Positions 1-10,170 of a stretch of 41,697 nt of DNA are shown piece after piece. The notes under the pieces are model-generated. The model worked only from the letters and a program-made list of their open reading frames with translations. It had not been told where the DNA came from and ran no database searches. Source of the DNA: Candidatus Symbiopectobacterium sp. 'North America' (lineage in GTDB: Bacteria > Pseudomonadota > Gammaproteobacteria > Enterobacterales > Enterobacteriaceae). The stretch covers positions 1 to 41,697 of the forward strand of contig NZ_PEHF01000070.1 of the NCBI RefSeq assembly GCF_015762685.1, written 5' to 3'. Each line of letters opens with the position of its first letter. Within the stretch, counting starts at the first letter, position 1. Made by a program: the position numbers and the translations under genes.

Positions 1-11
1 CTCTCCTGAAA

Positions 12-45
12 GAAAAACACCCTGTCAGCGTACCGCTACAGGGTG
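12..45 (-). terminator. Possible rho-independent terminator, minus strand
   Basis: An inverted repeat at 18-45 pairs CACCCTGT with ACAGGGTG and, inside it, AGCG with CGCT around a 3-nt loop. Read on the minus strand it is followed by a T-rich run (TTTTTCTTTC). No clear minus-strand gene precedes it within the window; only a 22-codon frame runs into it. It may belong to a short transcript or be a structural repeat. Confidence 0.4.
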
Positions 46-292
46 GGGGTGACCATCTCATTAGCCCCCAATGCCTTTGGACCACTCAGTGAGCCATTAC
101 TCATGTTCTTTTGACCGTGTTGGTGAACAATAAGTTGGTTAACGCGAATCGTGTTAATCAAATCAGCACTATTATATACCAGTATAAATGTTCATATTTT
201 ACCCGTATCAGAGGCTGCCTATAGTAACAACAACTCGGGTCATTCAGGTCGACGTAGCGCTGCGTCTTACCTTCGCCAACAGCATGAGAGCC

Positions 293-1065
293 ATGATGAA
301 AATTACACCGAATCACCATCAGCACGTCGTTGAACAATTTGGCGCACGGGCGCAGCACTATTTAAACAGCGCGGTACACGCGCAAGGGAACGATCTCTCC
401 TGGCTGGCACAGCGCCTCGCCGTGTTTCCCGATGCACACATTATCGATGTAGGGTGTGGCGCAGGCCATGCCAGCTTTGTTGCAGCGCAGCAGGTCGCCC
501 GCGTGACGGCATACGACCTTTCGACAGAGATGCTGAACGTCGTGGCGCAGACGGCACAACAGAGGGGGCTGAACAACATCCACACCCAACATGGTCCTGC
601 GGAGTCTCTGCCCTTTGCCAGCGCCGGCGCCGACGTGGTCATTAGCCGCTATTCAGCGCATCACTGGCACGACGTAGGGCGGCATTGCGTGAAATCCAGC
701 GCGTGTTGAAGCCGGGGGGCACGGTGGTTCTGATGGATGTGGTTTCGCCGGGCCATCCGGCGCTGGATATCTACCTGCAAACGGTGGAAATGCTGCGCGA
801 CACCTCACATGTGCGTAACTACGCGCCGGGTGAGTGGATGACGCTGCTGACCGAAGCGGGTTTTGCCATACGTCAGCTTCAGGCGGACAAACTGCCGCTG
901 GAGTTCAGCAGTTGGATTGCCCGCATGCGCACACCGCCGCATTTCTCCACCGCGATCCTGGCGCTGCAAAAAACCTTGCCCGCAGAAGTCATCGACTATT
1001 TTGCGATTCAATCCGATGGCTCATTCAGCACGGATATCATGACCATTGAAGCGCAACGTGCATAA
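293..1065 (+). pseudogene. yafE: SAM-dependent methyltransferase, YafE-like, frameshifted
   Basis: This is a class I SAM-dependent methyltransferase of the UbiE/YafE type; its substrate is unknown. The glycine-rich SAM loop DVGCGAGHAS lies near residue 60, and a second reading frame continues with LKPGGTVVLMD, the usual post-motif strand. The frame breaks near 679, where GGGCGGCATTG appears to lack one G; restoring it joins HHWHDVGR to the EIQRVLKPGG segment and gives about 257 residues. The start is ATG 293 or ATG 296, behind a GAGAG sequence. The lesion sits in a G-rich run, so a sequencing error is possible. Family identity is firm; the pseudogene call is moderate. Confidence 0.8.
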
Positions 1066-1289
1066 ATAGGGCTGACACATCAGGTGACAATGTTTTTTCC
1101 TGTCAATACGCTTGAAGAAACGCAGAGAAAAAGCAGTGTCACCGTTTTCTTAACGTAAAAATGCCGTTTTGCTGCTTTTCTCGCTTGATAAAAATAAACG
1201 CAATGATAATGTGGCTGCGCCTGCTTCACAAAAGATGAGCAGGGCAGCGGCTATCGTTTGTCACACAGCTTTTACCATCAGGATTAATA

Positions 1290-2012
1290 ATGCAAAAAAT
1301 CGCGCTGTCTATTGCGATGTTGTTTTTTTTGCCATCCGTCGTTGTTACCAGTGTCGCCAGTGAAACGGCTCCCATAGCAAAAGAATTAAAACAACAATTA
1401 TTAGGTTCACCGATCTATATTCAGATCTTCAAAGAAGAGCGGATATTGGAACTGTACGCCAAGGTAGGAAATGAATATCGCCTGCTGGAACACTATCCCA
1501 TCTGCAAATATTCCGGCGGATTAGGGTCCAAGCGTGTCGAGGGCGATCTGAAAAGTCCGGAAGGCTTCTATCAGGTTGATCTGCGGCAGTTAAAACCCGA
1601 TAGCCATTACTACAAAGCGATCAACATTGGTTTTCCTAATGAATACGATCGGGCGCAGGGCTATTCCGGTCGCTATTTGATGATTCACGGTGAATGCGTC
1701 TCTGTTGGCTGTTATGCCATGACCAACAACTATATCGACGAAATTTACCGTTACGCCGAAGCGGCGTTGCGTAATGGACAAACCAAAATTGATTTGGCGA
1801 TATATCCTTTCCGTATGATGGAAACCAATATGCAGCGCCACCGTAATTCCACGTATAACAGTTTCTGGCGTCAACTTCAGCCGGGCTATGCGTATTTTAA
1901 CCAGAATTATCAGCCACCGTTAATCACGGTAAATAACGGACAGTATGTGGTTAACCCATCCGTTATCAGCAGTGAAAAACCTTCACGCTACGCGTTCACC
2001 CAAACAAAATAG
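1290..2012 (+). CDS. yafK: L,D-transpeptidase-fold murein hydrolase YafK/DpaA
   Basis: This is a periplasmic YkuD-fold protein of the YafK (DpaA) family. In E. coli the family member detaches Braun lipoprotein from peptidoglycan rather than making crosslinks. A signal peptide spans roughly residues 1-23 (hydrophobic core followed by SVA-SE). The catalytic motif HGECVSVGC is at residues 133-141, with His133, Ser138 and nucleophile Cys141. Length is 240 residues against about 246 in E. coli. The start has an AGGA site upstream. The gene is convergent with yafJ and the two 3' ends overlap by 30 bp. It is intact and has the same neighbours as in E. coli. Confidence 0.93.
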   Translation: MQKIALSIAMLFFLPSVVVTSVASETAPIAKELKQQLLGSPIYIQIFKEERILELYAKVGNEYRLLEHYPICKYSGGLGSKRVEGDLKSPEGFYQVDLRQLKPDSHYYKAINIGFPNEYDRAQGYSGRYLMIHGECVSVGCYAMTNNYIDEIYRYAEAALRNGQTKIDLAIYPFRMMETNMQRHRNSTYNSFWRQLQPGYAYFNQNYQPPLITVNNGQYVVNPSVISSEKPSRYAFTQTK

Positions 2013-2750
2013 CACGAACTCACCTGGCATAATTTGATGCCAGGTTTCATTCCCTGTCAGCGGCTGCGTCGCCAGCACGGTCACCACATCGTTGGGCGTC
2101 GTTTGCTGCTGAAAATCGATTTCCACGTCCTGATCCAATAACGTTGCTTTGCCAAAAGGCGCACGCCGCGTGATCCAGTACAGCTTGGTGGAACAGTATC
2201 CCATTACAAAACGTCCGTCAGAGAGCAGCATGTTGAACACGCCTTTACCTCTCAGCACATCGGCTTGCGATGCGATAAAGCGGAACACCGCAGGCCAACT
2301 GGCGGGTGAGCGTGGGTAACGCTGTGCCAACTGATTGAGCAGCCAGCAGAAGGCGTACTCGCTGTCCGTTTGTCCCACGGGGCGGAAATTGCCGGTTTTC
2401 AGCCCGCGATATCCCTTCAACTGACCGTTATGGGCGAACGTCCAGTTACGCCCCCACAGCTCGCGGGTAAAGGGGTGGGTATTTTCCAGCGTGACCGCGC
2501 CGCGATTCGCCTGACGAATGTGCGACACCACCGCGCAGGATTTAATCGGATACTCCTGCACCAAGCGGGCAATAGGAGAGTTGAAACTCGGCAACGGATC
2601 TTTGAATGTGCGACAACCATTGCCTTCATAGAAGGTAATGCCCCAGCCATCTTTGTGTGGCCCGGTGCCGCCGCCGCGCTGTATAAGCCCGGTAAAACTG
2701 AAACAAATATCCGTCGGAACGTTTGCGCTCATTCCAAGCAGTTCACACAT
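1983..2750 (-). CDS. yafJ: Class II glutamine amidotransferase YafJ
   Basis: This is a stand-alone class II (Ntn-type) glutamine amidotransferase domain. The sequence begins [10 protein letters not shown], so Cys2 becomes the N-terminal nucleophile after Met removal. The glutaminase-fold motifs [13 protein letters not shown] and FAHNGQL follow in order. Its length, 255 residues, matches the E. coli protein as I recall it. It acts in the cytosol; the acceptor of the ammonia or glutamyl group is not established. The end overlaps the end of yafK on the opposite strand. It lies downstream of gmhA on the same strand with a 38-bp gap, so it may be cotranscribed. Confidence 0.9.
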   Translation of the reverse strand: MCELLGMSANVPTDICFSFTGLIQRGGGTGPHKDGWGITFYEGNGCRTFKDPLPSFNSPIARLVQEYPIKSCAVVSHIRQANRGAVTLENTHPFTRELWGRNWTFAHNGQLKGYRGLKTGNFRPVGQTDSEYAFCWLLNQLAQRYPRSPASWPAVFRFIASQADVLRGKGVFNMLLSDGRFVMGYCSTKLYWITRRAPFGKATLLDQDVEIDFQQQTTPNDVVTVLATQPLTGNETWHQIMPGEFVLFCLGERVA

Positions 2751-2788
2751 GTCCCCTCCTACCCCCTACTGCTAGCAACCTGGCGAGA

Positions 2789-3373
2789 TTACTGCCCTTT
2801 TGCCATTTCTTTTTCGACTAACTGAATCAGGATATGAATCGCTTTGATGTGCACTTCCTGAATACGGTCAGCGTAACCAAAGTGCGGTACGCGAATTTCG
2901 ACATCCGCCGTGCCCGCCATTTTGCCGCCATCTTTACCCGTCAGGGTGATGACCTTCATCCCTTTGGCGCGCGCGGCATCAATGGCTTTGATGATATTAC
3001 CGGAATTACCCGACGTGGAAATCCCGAGCAGCACATCCCCTTCACGCCCCAGCGACTCTACGTAGCGAGAAAACACGAAATCATAGCCAAAATCATTGCT
3101 CACGCAGGAGAGATGGCTGGGATCGGAGATAGCAATCGCCGGATAACCAGGGCGGTTCTCACGATAACGACCGGTCAATTCTTCGGCAAAATGCATCGCG
3201 TCGCAGTGTGAACCGCCATTGCCGCAGGAAATCACTTTGCCACCCGCCTTGAACGCATCAGCCAGCAGCACCGCAGCATTCTGGATCGACTGAATGTTCG
3301 CGTCGTCACTCAGAAAAGCATCCAGCGTAGCCGCAGCCTCTTTCAGTTCACTACGGATTAAGTCCTGATACAT
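2789..3373 (-). CDS. gmhA: Sedoheptulose-7-phosphate isomerase GmhA
   Basis: GmhA converts sedoheptulose 7-phosphate to D-glycero-D-manno-heptose 7-phosphate, the first step of ADP-heptose synthesis for the LPS inner core. It is a cytosolic SIS-domain tetramer. Visible motifs are [17 protein letters not shown] at 50-66 (includes His61 and Glu65), the phosphate loop STSGNSGN at 119-126, and the C-terminal Gln172 and His180. The start is the ATG at 3373, preceded by AGAGGA, giving 194 residues against 192 in E. coli; the reading frame extends further upstream but without homology. It is intact and divergent from fadE. Confidence 0.95.
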   Translation of the reverse strand: MYQDLIRSELKEAAATLDAFLSDDANIQSIQNAAVLLADAFKAGGKVISCGNGGSHCDAMHFAEELTGRYRENRPGYPAIAISDPSHLSCVSNDFGYDFVFSRYVESLGREGDVLLGISTSGNSGNIIKAIDAARAKGMKVITLTGKDGGKMAGTADVEIRVPHFGYADRIQEVHIKAIHILIQLVEKEMAKGQ

Positions 3374-3733
3374 AGGATCCTCTCGTTTTGTTCGGTAACA
3401 GGCAATAACTCTGCATCGCACGGGAGGTATGCGCAGAGGGAATGCTGGCAGTGTAACGGATCGTGGAAACCGCGAGAAGTACGCTATGCCGCAATCAAGA
3501 CAATTGCTGATGTTTATCACTACCGGGGTAAAAACACACCAGTTTGTGAGTTAAGTTGTAATTGTGTTGTAAATAAATTGATAAAAAAGACGCGATGCAC
3601 TACACACTATACACATACAGGTCAGACCTCTTAGCAGATGTTTGCCGTAGTGATAACAGGATTGAGTGGGATGCGCGCAGGCGCAACGTGAACGGATCGG
3701 ATTAACGGCCGATGACAACTCTGGAGACGAACT
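3374..3733. other. gmhA-fadE divergent intergenic region
   Basis: These 360 bases separate two divergent genes. The part near gmhA is mixed in composition; 3540-3615 is AT-rich and probably holds promoter elements, though I could not assign a -35/-10 pair with confidence. A FadR-like operator lies at 3616-3632. The fadE ribosome site GGAGAC is at about 3723. No gene is visible here. Confidence 0.6.
3616..3632. promoter_or_regulatory. Candidate FadR operator upstream of fadE
   Basis: TACAGGTCAGACCTCTT contains the perfect palindrome AGGTC-A-GACCT and closely resembles the FadR half-site pattern (GACCTGTT and its complement around one central base). FadR represses fad genes in the absence of long-chain acyl-CoA, and fadE is a known target in E. 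coli. The site is about 100 bp upstream of the fadE start. This is inferred from sequence resemblance and position. Confidence 0.65.
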
Positions 3734-6182
3734 ATGGCCGCAGTCAGTATTCTTGTTTTGCTGATAATGGTGGGAGCCCTGTTTTATCACCGGGTGAATC
3801 TGCCGCTCAGCGCCGCGTTGCTCGTGGCCTACTTCGCATTGATGGGTGCTGGTGGGCTGTGGTCCTACTGGTTGTTGTTGCCGCTGCTGGTGGTGCTGGC
3901 GCCACTGGTAGTGACCGCGCTGCGCCAAAAAGCACTGTCGGCCCCTGCCCTGCGGGTGTTTAAGAAGGTAATGCCCGCCATGTCAAACACCGAGAAAGAG
4001 GCCATCAACGCCGGGACTACCTGGTGGGAAGGCGAACTGTTTCGCGGTGCACCGGACTGGAAGATGCTGCATAACTACCCGCAGCCGACATTGACAGAAG
4101 AAGAGCAAGCGTTTCTCGATGGCCCGGTGGAAGAAGCATGCCGCATGGCGAATGATTATCCAGATAACCCATGAGTTGGCCGATCTGCCGCCGGAGCTGT
4201 GGGCGTTCCTCAAGCAGCACCGCTTCTTCGCCATGATCATCAAAAAGCAGTACGGCGGGCTGGAATTCTCCGCCTATGCGCAGTCTCAGGTACTGCAAAA
4301 ACTGGCGGGCGTCTCCAGCATTCTGGCGATCACCGTCGGCGTACCTAACTCGCTCGGCCCCGGCGAACTGTTGCAACATTACGGCACTGAAGATCAGAAA
4401 GATCACTACCTGCCACGTCTGGCGCGCGGTCAGGAAATTCCTTGTTTTGCACTCACCAGCCCGGAAGCGGGCTCCGATGCGGGCTCGATTCCTGATGTCG
4501 GCATTGTGTGCTACGGCGAATGGCAAGGTGAGCAAGTGCTGGGTATGCGTTTAACCTGGAACAAACGCTATATCACACTGGCACCGATTGCGACCGTTCT
4601 TGGGCTGGCATTCAAGCTGCACGATCCCGATCACCTGCTGGGAGACGAAGACGATATCGGTATTACCTGTGCGCTGATCCCGACCAGCACGCCCGGCGTA
4701 CAAATTGGTCGCCGCCACTTCCCGCTTAATGTGCCGTTCCAAAACGGCCCGACGCAAGGAGAAAACATTTTCGTGCCGCTCGATTACATTATCGGCGGCC
4801 CCAAAATGGCCGGTCAGGGCTGGCGTATGCTGATGGAATGCCTGTCGGTGGGGCGCGGTATTACGCTGCCGTCCAACTCGACGCGGGGCATGAAATCCAT
4901 TGCGCTGGCAACCGGGGCTTATGCACACCTGCGCCGCCAGTTCAAAATCTCCATCGGTAAAATGGAAGGGATTGAAGAACCGCTGGCGCGTATCGCAGGC
5001 AACACCTACGTCATGGATGCCGCCGCGACGCTGGTGACCGTAGGTATCATGCAAGGTGCCAAACCGGCGGTGCTCTCCGCTATCGTGAAATATCACTGTA
5101 CCCATCGCGGCCAGCGCGCCACGCTGGATGCCATGGACATCACCGGCGGTAAAGGCATCTGCCTTGGCCCTTCCAACTTCGTGGCGCGCAGCTATCAGGG
5201 CTCCCCCATCGCGATTACCGTTGAAGGGGCTAATATCCTGACGCGCAGCATGATTATCTTTGGGCAGGGTGCGATTCGCTGCCATCCCTATGTGCTCAAA
5301 GAGATAGCGGCTGCGCAGGACAACAACCTGACCAGCTTCGATCACGCACTGTTTGGTCATACCGGGCATGTCGGCAGCAATCTGGCTCGTAGCCTGTGGC
5401 TGGGGCTCAGCAATGGGCATTCGAGTCATGCACCAACCAAAGATGCCACCCGCCACTACTATCAGCGGATGAATCGCCTGAGTGCCAACCTGGCTCTGCT
5501 GGCGGATGTGTCGATGGCGGTGCAGGGCGGCGATTTGAAACGTCGGGAACGTATCTCCGCACGGCTGGGTGATGTGTTGAGCCAACTTTATCTCGCCTCA
5601 GCGACGCTGAAACGCTTTGACGACGAAGGCCAACAGCAGGCCGATCTGCCGCTGGTGCACTGGGGCGTGCAAGATAGCCTGCATCAGGCCGAAGTGGCCT
5701 TGAACGATCTGCTGCGCAACTTCCCGAACCGTGCGGTGGCGGCAATCATGCACATAGCACTATTCCCGCTGGGTCAGGTCAGTCCGGCTCCGAGCGACCG
5801 TCTGGATCACCAAGTCGCCAAGCTGCTGCAAACGCCAAGCGCCACGCGCAGCAGGTTAGGACGCGGTCAATACCTGACGGCCAGCGAGCACAACCCGGTG
5901 GGTCTGCTGGAACAGTCGTTACTGGATGTGATGGCCGCCGAACCAATCCACCAGCGGCTGTCGAAGGCGTTGGGTAAATCCCTGCCGTTCATGCGACTCG
6001 ATCAGTTGGCGGAGCAAGCCTTGGCAGAAGGCGATATCACCGCGGAAGAGGCGCAGATCTTGATTCGAGCCGAAGCGAGCCGACTGCGTGCCATCAATGT
6101 GGATGATTTTGCAGCTGAGGCACTGGCTGCTCAGGCACCACAGGCCAAACCGGCAACCAAAAAATCCGTAGCTGTCGCCTGA
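3734..6182 (+). pseudogene. fadE: Acyl-CoA dehydrogenase FadE, one frameshift
   Basis: FadE catalyses the first, FAD-dependent step of fatty acid beta-oxidation at the inner membrane. An N-terminal hydrophobic segment (residues 1-60) precedes the acyl-CoA dehydrogenase domain; [14 protein letters not shown] and [12 protein letters not shown] are well conserved. The frame breaks at about 4158-4162: GATTATCCAGATAACCC reads into TGA, while removing one C joins [14 protein letters not shown] to [14 protein letters not shown]. Repaired length is 815 residues against 814 in E. coli, so there is only this one lesion. A single extra C could be a sequencing error or a recent null mutation. The start ATG follows GGAGAC. 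A strong terminator follows. Confidence 0.9.
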
Positions 6183-6187
6183 TAACC

Positions 6188-6217
6188 CGCCGGACTGCCC
6201 TCGCAGTCCGGCGTTTT
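6188..6217 (+). terminator. Rho-independent terminator after fadE
   Basis: A perfect 10-bp stem (CGCCGGACTG with CAGTCCGGCG) closes a 6-nt loop and is followed by TTTT. It begins 5 bases after the fadE stop codon. Confidence 0.9.
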
Positions 6218-6358
6218 CCGTTCTTCGTCCTCGAAGCTAAATTACCTCACTGAACGTATCATTATCCTGCTCAGTATCTACGCGGAGTTTGAAGCGCCTC
6301 CGAGAAACCCAACGTCATTGCCCGGATAATTCCTCTTTTAGCTGAGAGGAAAGGATCG

Positions 6359-8169
6359 ATGAGCACCCGTTTCAGTGGGTTACGTGCTGGGCTCAGTTGG
6401 ATGTACCCGCGCCGTCTACGCAACCAGCTTATTATGATTGCGGTGTTCATGGTCACGATCCCCACCCTCATCATTGGCTACATGGTTGAAACCGAGGGCT
6501 GGGCGGCACTGCTGCAAGAGAAAGAGAAAAAACTCTCTGCCATTACCCATCTGCTGGATGAAGCACTGGGGGACAGGTTCACGCATTTTGCCACCCTCCC
6601 CCATGCCGAGCGTATTCAAGCGCTCAATCAGGAGTTAGCCCCCATGCGCGCCTTTAACGGCGTCGGCGCAGGCTATTACCACCGCGCCCTGGACGCACCT
6701 ATGCCCCTTCGGCACAATTCCAGTCCAACGTCAGTGTCACGATCAACGCCGACCACCCCGGCAGAGAGGTGATGTCCAGCAACCAGCCCAAGGTCTATTC
6801 CGGCAAGCAGGTGCGTGGCAACATCATGAATTCCATGCAGCCTATTACCCGCGATGGCGACGTCATCGGGTATATCTGGGCCAACGAGTTATCTGAAGAC
6901 ATCAGCCAGCAGGAGCGGCGCATGGATATCAATATTGTCTCGGTGCTGGCGTTGGGTTTGCTGGTGAGCCTGTGCCTGATCATTTTGCTCTCTCGCCGTT
7001 TCAGTACCAGTATTGACGTGATTACTCATGGGCTGGAGGATCTGGCGCAGAATCTCAATACCCGGCTACCGTCATTATCGGGATATTTGGGGAAAATCTC
7101 GCACAGTGTCAACGCGTTGGCGCAAGCGTTACGCGAAACCAAAACCCTCAACGATCTGATCATCGAAAGTGCCGCCGACGGCGTGATCGCCGTGGACAAA
7201 CACGGCAATGTGACCACAATCAACCCTGCCGCTCAGGAGATCACCGGCTATCGACAGGATGAGTTACTGGGCCAGCCGTATGCCAAAATATTCTCCAACA
7301 CGCATTTCGACAGCCCGGTGCTGGATACGCTGCAAAAAGGCACCGAACACGTGGCGCTGGAAGTCAGTTTTCCCGCCCGGAATCGCACCATTGAACTGAG
7401 TGTGACCACCAGCCAGATCCATAACGCCCATAATGAACTGATCGGCGCGTTAGTGATCTTCTCCGATCTCACGGCACGTAAAGAGGTGCAACGGCGGCTG
7501 GCGCAAACGGAGCGGCTGGCGACACTGGGCGAACTGATGGTGGGCGTCGCCCACGAGGTACGTAACCCACTGACGGCCATCAAAGGCTACGTACAGATCC
7601 TCAAGTAGCAGGACACGAATCCGATCCATCAGGAATATATCGCCATCATCCTGAAAGAGACCCATTCCATCAACCGGGTGATTCAGCAACTGCTCGATTT
7701 CGCCCGCCCGCGTCAGGTCTATTGGCAGTTGGTCAGCCTGAACCAGCTTATCGAAGAGTGTCTGGTATTGATCCAAACCACCGGACTGCAAGCCCGCATT
7801 GACGTAAGCAAAAATTTGGCGCCAGACCTCGAAGAGATAGAAGCCGACGGCGAACTGCTGGGGCAAGTGATCCTCAACATATTGATCAATGCGGTACAAG
7901 CCATCAGCGCACGCGGGCAAATCCACATTCGAACCTGGCAAGTGGATAATGCACGCCAGGCGGTCACCATCCGCGACACCAGCTGCGGTATTCCTGAGCA
8001 CCACAAAAACAAGATTTTCGATCCCTTTTTCACCACCAAAGCGTCGGGCACCGGCCTTGGGTTAGCGCTGAGCCAGCGCATTATCAATGCGCATCAGGGA
8101 GACATCCAGCTTAGCAGAGATCCTGAGCACGGCACCGCCTTTACCCTTTTGCTACCGATTCACCATTAG
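6359..8169 (+). pseudogene. atoS: Sensor histidine kinase AtoS, disrupted
   Basis: The reading frames match AtoS, the membrane sensor kinase of the AtoSC two-component system controlling short-chain fatty acid (acetoacetate) metabolism. The start at 6359 follows AGAGGA; WMYPRRLRNQ and a first membrane segment lead into the periplasmic sensor. A second membrane segment is near 6930-6990, then HAMP, PAS (ESAADGVIAVDKHG), the H-box VAHEVRNPLTAIKGY and the ATPase domain (GTGLGLALS). There are two lesions: a frameshift near 6695-6710, where a few bases seem missing before TYAPSAQ, and an in-frame TAG at 7606. The G1 box reads DTSCG where AtoS has DNGCG, losing a conserved glycine. A working product is very unlikely. 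Confidence 0.88.
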
Positions 8170-8183
8170 GGAAATACGCCGCA

Positions 8184-8243
8184 ATGAAACAGACTTACAG
8201 TATCCTGATCGCCGATGATGAAAAGAATGTACGCCGTATGCTC
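8184..8243 (+). pseudogene. atoC: 5' remnant of response regulator atoC
   Basis: ATG 8184 begins the receiver-domain start [20 protein letters not shown], which fits the first 20 residues of AtoC with its acidic DDE pocket. It lies 14 bases after the atoS stop, the expected operon position. After 8243 similarity ends and the frame runs out at TAG 8307-8309 through DNA that, in another frame, encodes mtnA. The rest of atoC (receiver, AAA+ and DNA-binding domains) is absent from the window. Confidence 0.85.
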
Positions 8244-8248
8244 ACCAC

Positions 8249-8878
8249 AGGGCCACATTGGTCAAACCTGGCAGTCGTCTGCTTACCCACGGCAATACCG
8301 GTGGATTAGCCACAGCGGGCGTCGGCACCGCCATCGGGGTGATTCACCATGCACACAGGCAAGGACACGTGGAACAGGTCTGGGTGGATGAAACGCGCCC
8401 CTTATTACAAGGGGGGCGGCTGACCGCCTGGGAGTTGGGGGAATTGAACATTCCCTATCGTTTGATTTGTGATTCGATGGCCGCCACCCTGATGGCGCAG
8501 GGCTTGGTTGATGCCGTTTGGGTCGGGGCCGATCGCATTGCTGCTAACGGTGATATTGCCAACAAAATTGGCACTTACAGCCTGGGCGTTCTGGCCCGTT
8601 ATCATGGTATTCCGTTCTATGTCGCCGCGCCGCACACTACGCACGATGCGGCCTGCCCGGATGGCAAGGCGATCCTCATTGAGCAGCGCGCCGCCAGCGA
8701 GGTGACCGGCGTGGCGGGCAGCTTTGGCACCTGCCAGTGAGCACCACAAGACGCACAGGTTTATAACCCTGCTTTTGATGTCATACCCGCTTCACTGATT
8801 AGCGGTTGGGTACTGGATAGCGGTGTGACCACGCCCGAGCAGGTGCAAGCAGGGATCTTCACTCAGGAGTTGCGCTAA
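8249..8878 (+). pseudogene. mtnA: 3' fragment of methylthioribose-1-phosphate isomerase MtnA
   Basis: MtnA isomerises 5-methylthioribose 1-phosphate to methylthioribulose 1-phosphate in methionine salvage. Only the C-terminal part is present: [19 protein letters not shown], then [18 protein letters not shown] and [21 protein letters not shown], which carry the active-site Asp and the nucleotide-binding-fold loops. The catalytic Cys equivalent in the LTHCNTGG motif is Gly here (LTHGNTGG). The N-terminal half is missing because the sequence joins directly to atoC near 8244. An in-frame TGA at 8738 replaces a conserved Trp, after which homology continues ([16 protein letters not shown]) to TAA 8876. 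It is thus truncated, interrupted and mutated in the active site. Confidence 0.92.
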
Positions 8879-8882
8879 TCCC

Positions 8883-8909
8883 TTTCCTCCAGCCGTTGGC
8901 TGGAGGAAA
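8883..8909. terminator. Bidirectional terminator between mtnA fragment and mtnD
   Basis: A perfect 12-bp stem (TTTCCTCCAGCC with GGCTGGAGGAAA) closes a 3-nt loop between two convergent genes, with an A run after it on the plus strand and T-rich DNA on the other side. It should stop transcripts arriving from the right (mtnBCD) best, and perhaps both ways. Confidence 0.85.
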
Positions 8910-8920
8910 AATCGGCATGA

Positions 8921-9463
8921 CTATGCCAGCTTCGGATAAGCATCGGCAATGGCATCGCCGGTAAAATGCGCCACCCAACCGTCTGGATTATCGAACACGC
9001 GAATCGCGATAAAATGCGGCTCGGAGCCAATATCGAACCAGTGTGCCGTACCCGCGGGTACCGACAGCAGATCGTTCTTCTCACACAATATCTGATAAAT
9101 CTTGCCGTTCAGGTGCAGGCAGAATAGCCCGGCACCTTCGACGAAGAAACGCACCTCATCTTCGCTGTGTGTATGCTCAGACAAAAATTTGGTGCGCAAT
9201 GCGTCTTTCTGTGGATTGTCGGCACGCAGGCTGATCACATCCCAGCTTTGGTAACCTTTCTCTGCCACCAGTTTATCAATTTCATGCTGATACGCCGCCA
9301 GCACTTCTTCCGCTGCCGGAGAGAAGCTCAGCGTACGATCGGCCTGCCAGCGCTCAAAACGCACCCCAATCGCGGCAAGCGCCGTCTGGATAGCCTCCGC
9401 ATCGCGGCTGTCCCATACCGGTTGGCTGGCGTCATTGTCGTTAAAAATGGTTAATGCACTCAT
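8921..9463 (-). CDS. mtnD: Acireductone dioxygenase MtnD
   Basis: MtnD oxidises the acireductone 1,2-dihydroxy-5-(methylthio)pent-1-en-3-one. With Fe2+ it gives 2-oxo-4-methylthiobutyrate and formate; with Ni2+ it makes methylthiopropionate, CO and formate. It is a cytosolic single-domain cupin. Metal ligands are visible as His97, His99 and Glu103 (EHTHSEDE) and His141 (GTAHWFD). Length is 180 residues, the usual size. It is the last gene of the minus-strand run mtnB-mtnC-mtnD, 11 bases after the mtnC stop. It is intact although its upstream pathway enzyme MtnA is broken. Confidence 0.96.
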   Translation of the reverse strand: MSALTIFNDNDASQPVWDSRDAEAIQTALAAIGVRFERWQADRTLSFSPAAEEVLAAYQHEIDKLVAEKGYQSWDVISLRADNPQKDALRTKFLSEHTHSEDEVRFFVEGAGLFCLHLNGKIYQILCEKNDLLSVPAGTAHWFDIGSEPHFIAIRVFDNPDGWVAHFTGDAIADAYPKLA

Positions 9464-9474
9464 GGCAAAACTTC

Positions 9475-10170
9475 TTAAACGGCGCTAGTGGCCTGGGATG
9501 GGTCAATCTGGTCGAAACGCGCCACCTGACGATGAAAGCTTTCCACATCCGCCTCATCACGAATCAACTGACACGTTTGCCAACCGGCCTCGGCAGCCGC
9601 GTCCAGTTCTTGATGAATGTCAGACAAAAACAGCAGTTGCTCGCCCTGCAGCCCAATTGCCTGAGCAATATGGTGGTATGAGCGCGCTTCGCGCTTAGCC
9701 CCGACGCGGGTGTCAAAGTAACCACTGAACAACGGGCGTAAGTCCCCTGCATCGCTGTAACCGAACAGCAGTTGCTGTGCTTCCACCGACCCCGATGAAT
9801 AGACGTAGAGATCGATCCCCTGCTCGCGCCACCTGCGCAGCTGCGGCGCAACGTCGTCATACACATGACCGCGGAAATCGCCGTTGAGATAGCCGTTGCG
9901 CCAGATAATCCCTTGCAGACGTTTTAATGCCGTTGATTTGCGATCCTGCTCCATAAATTGATGCAGTGCTTCCAGCAAGGTGGAGGCTTGCGCCTGCGGC
10001 TGACCGAGCTCTTCGCGTAACAACGCCAGCGTTTCGGCGATTTCTGGCTGAGTGTCAGCCTGTGCCACGACCTCGGCTAAACGCGCCCGCGCGTAAGGGA
10101 ACAGGATGTTATGCACAAAACGGATATCGCTGGTGGTGCCTTCAATATCCGTCACGATGGCCTTGATCAT
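9475..10170 (-). CDS. mtnC: Enolase-phosphatase E1 MtnC
   Basis: MtnC is a bifunctional HAD-family enzyme that enolises 2,3-diketo-5-methylthiopentyl 1-phosphate and dephosphorylates it to the acireductone used by MtnD. HAD motif I is the variant DIEGTTSD starting at Asp8 (Glu10 in place of the second Asp, typical of E1). Motif II is YSSGS, motif III is the Lys of GAKREARSY, and motif IV is [12 protein letters not shown]. Length is 231 residues, normal for the family. The start overlaps the mtnB stop (ATGA) with a GGAGG site inside the mtnB end, so the two are translationally coupled. Confidence 0.96.
   Translation of the reverse strand: MIKAIVTDIEGTTSDIRFVHNILFPYARARLAEVVAQADTQPEIAETLALLREELGQPQAQASTLLEALHQFMEQDRKSTALKRLQGIIWRNGYLNGDFRGHVYDDVAPQLRRWREQGIDLYVYSSGSVEAQQLLFGYSDAGDLRPLFSGYFDTRVGAKREARSYHHIAQAIGLQGEQLLFLSDIHQELDAAAEAGWQTCQLIRDEADVESFHRQVARFDQIDPSQATSAV

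Noticed and set aside
36..104. 22-codon minus-strand frame starting ATG at 104 and ending in the hairpin at 38
   Set aside because: No convincing ribosome site and no known family; too short to support as a gene, though it ends inside the hairpin.
3540..3615. Specific -35/-10 promoter of fadE
   Set aside because: Several AT-rich hexamers could fit but none has good spacing and sequence, so no promoter is annotated.
4551..5585. Long minus-strand open frame (344 codons) opposite fadE
   Set aside because: No family motifs, rich in His/Arg from antisense codon pattern, and fully inside a well-conserved fadE frame on the other strand.
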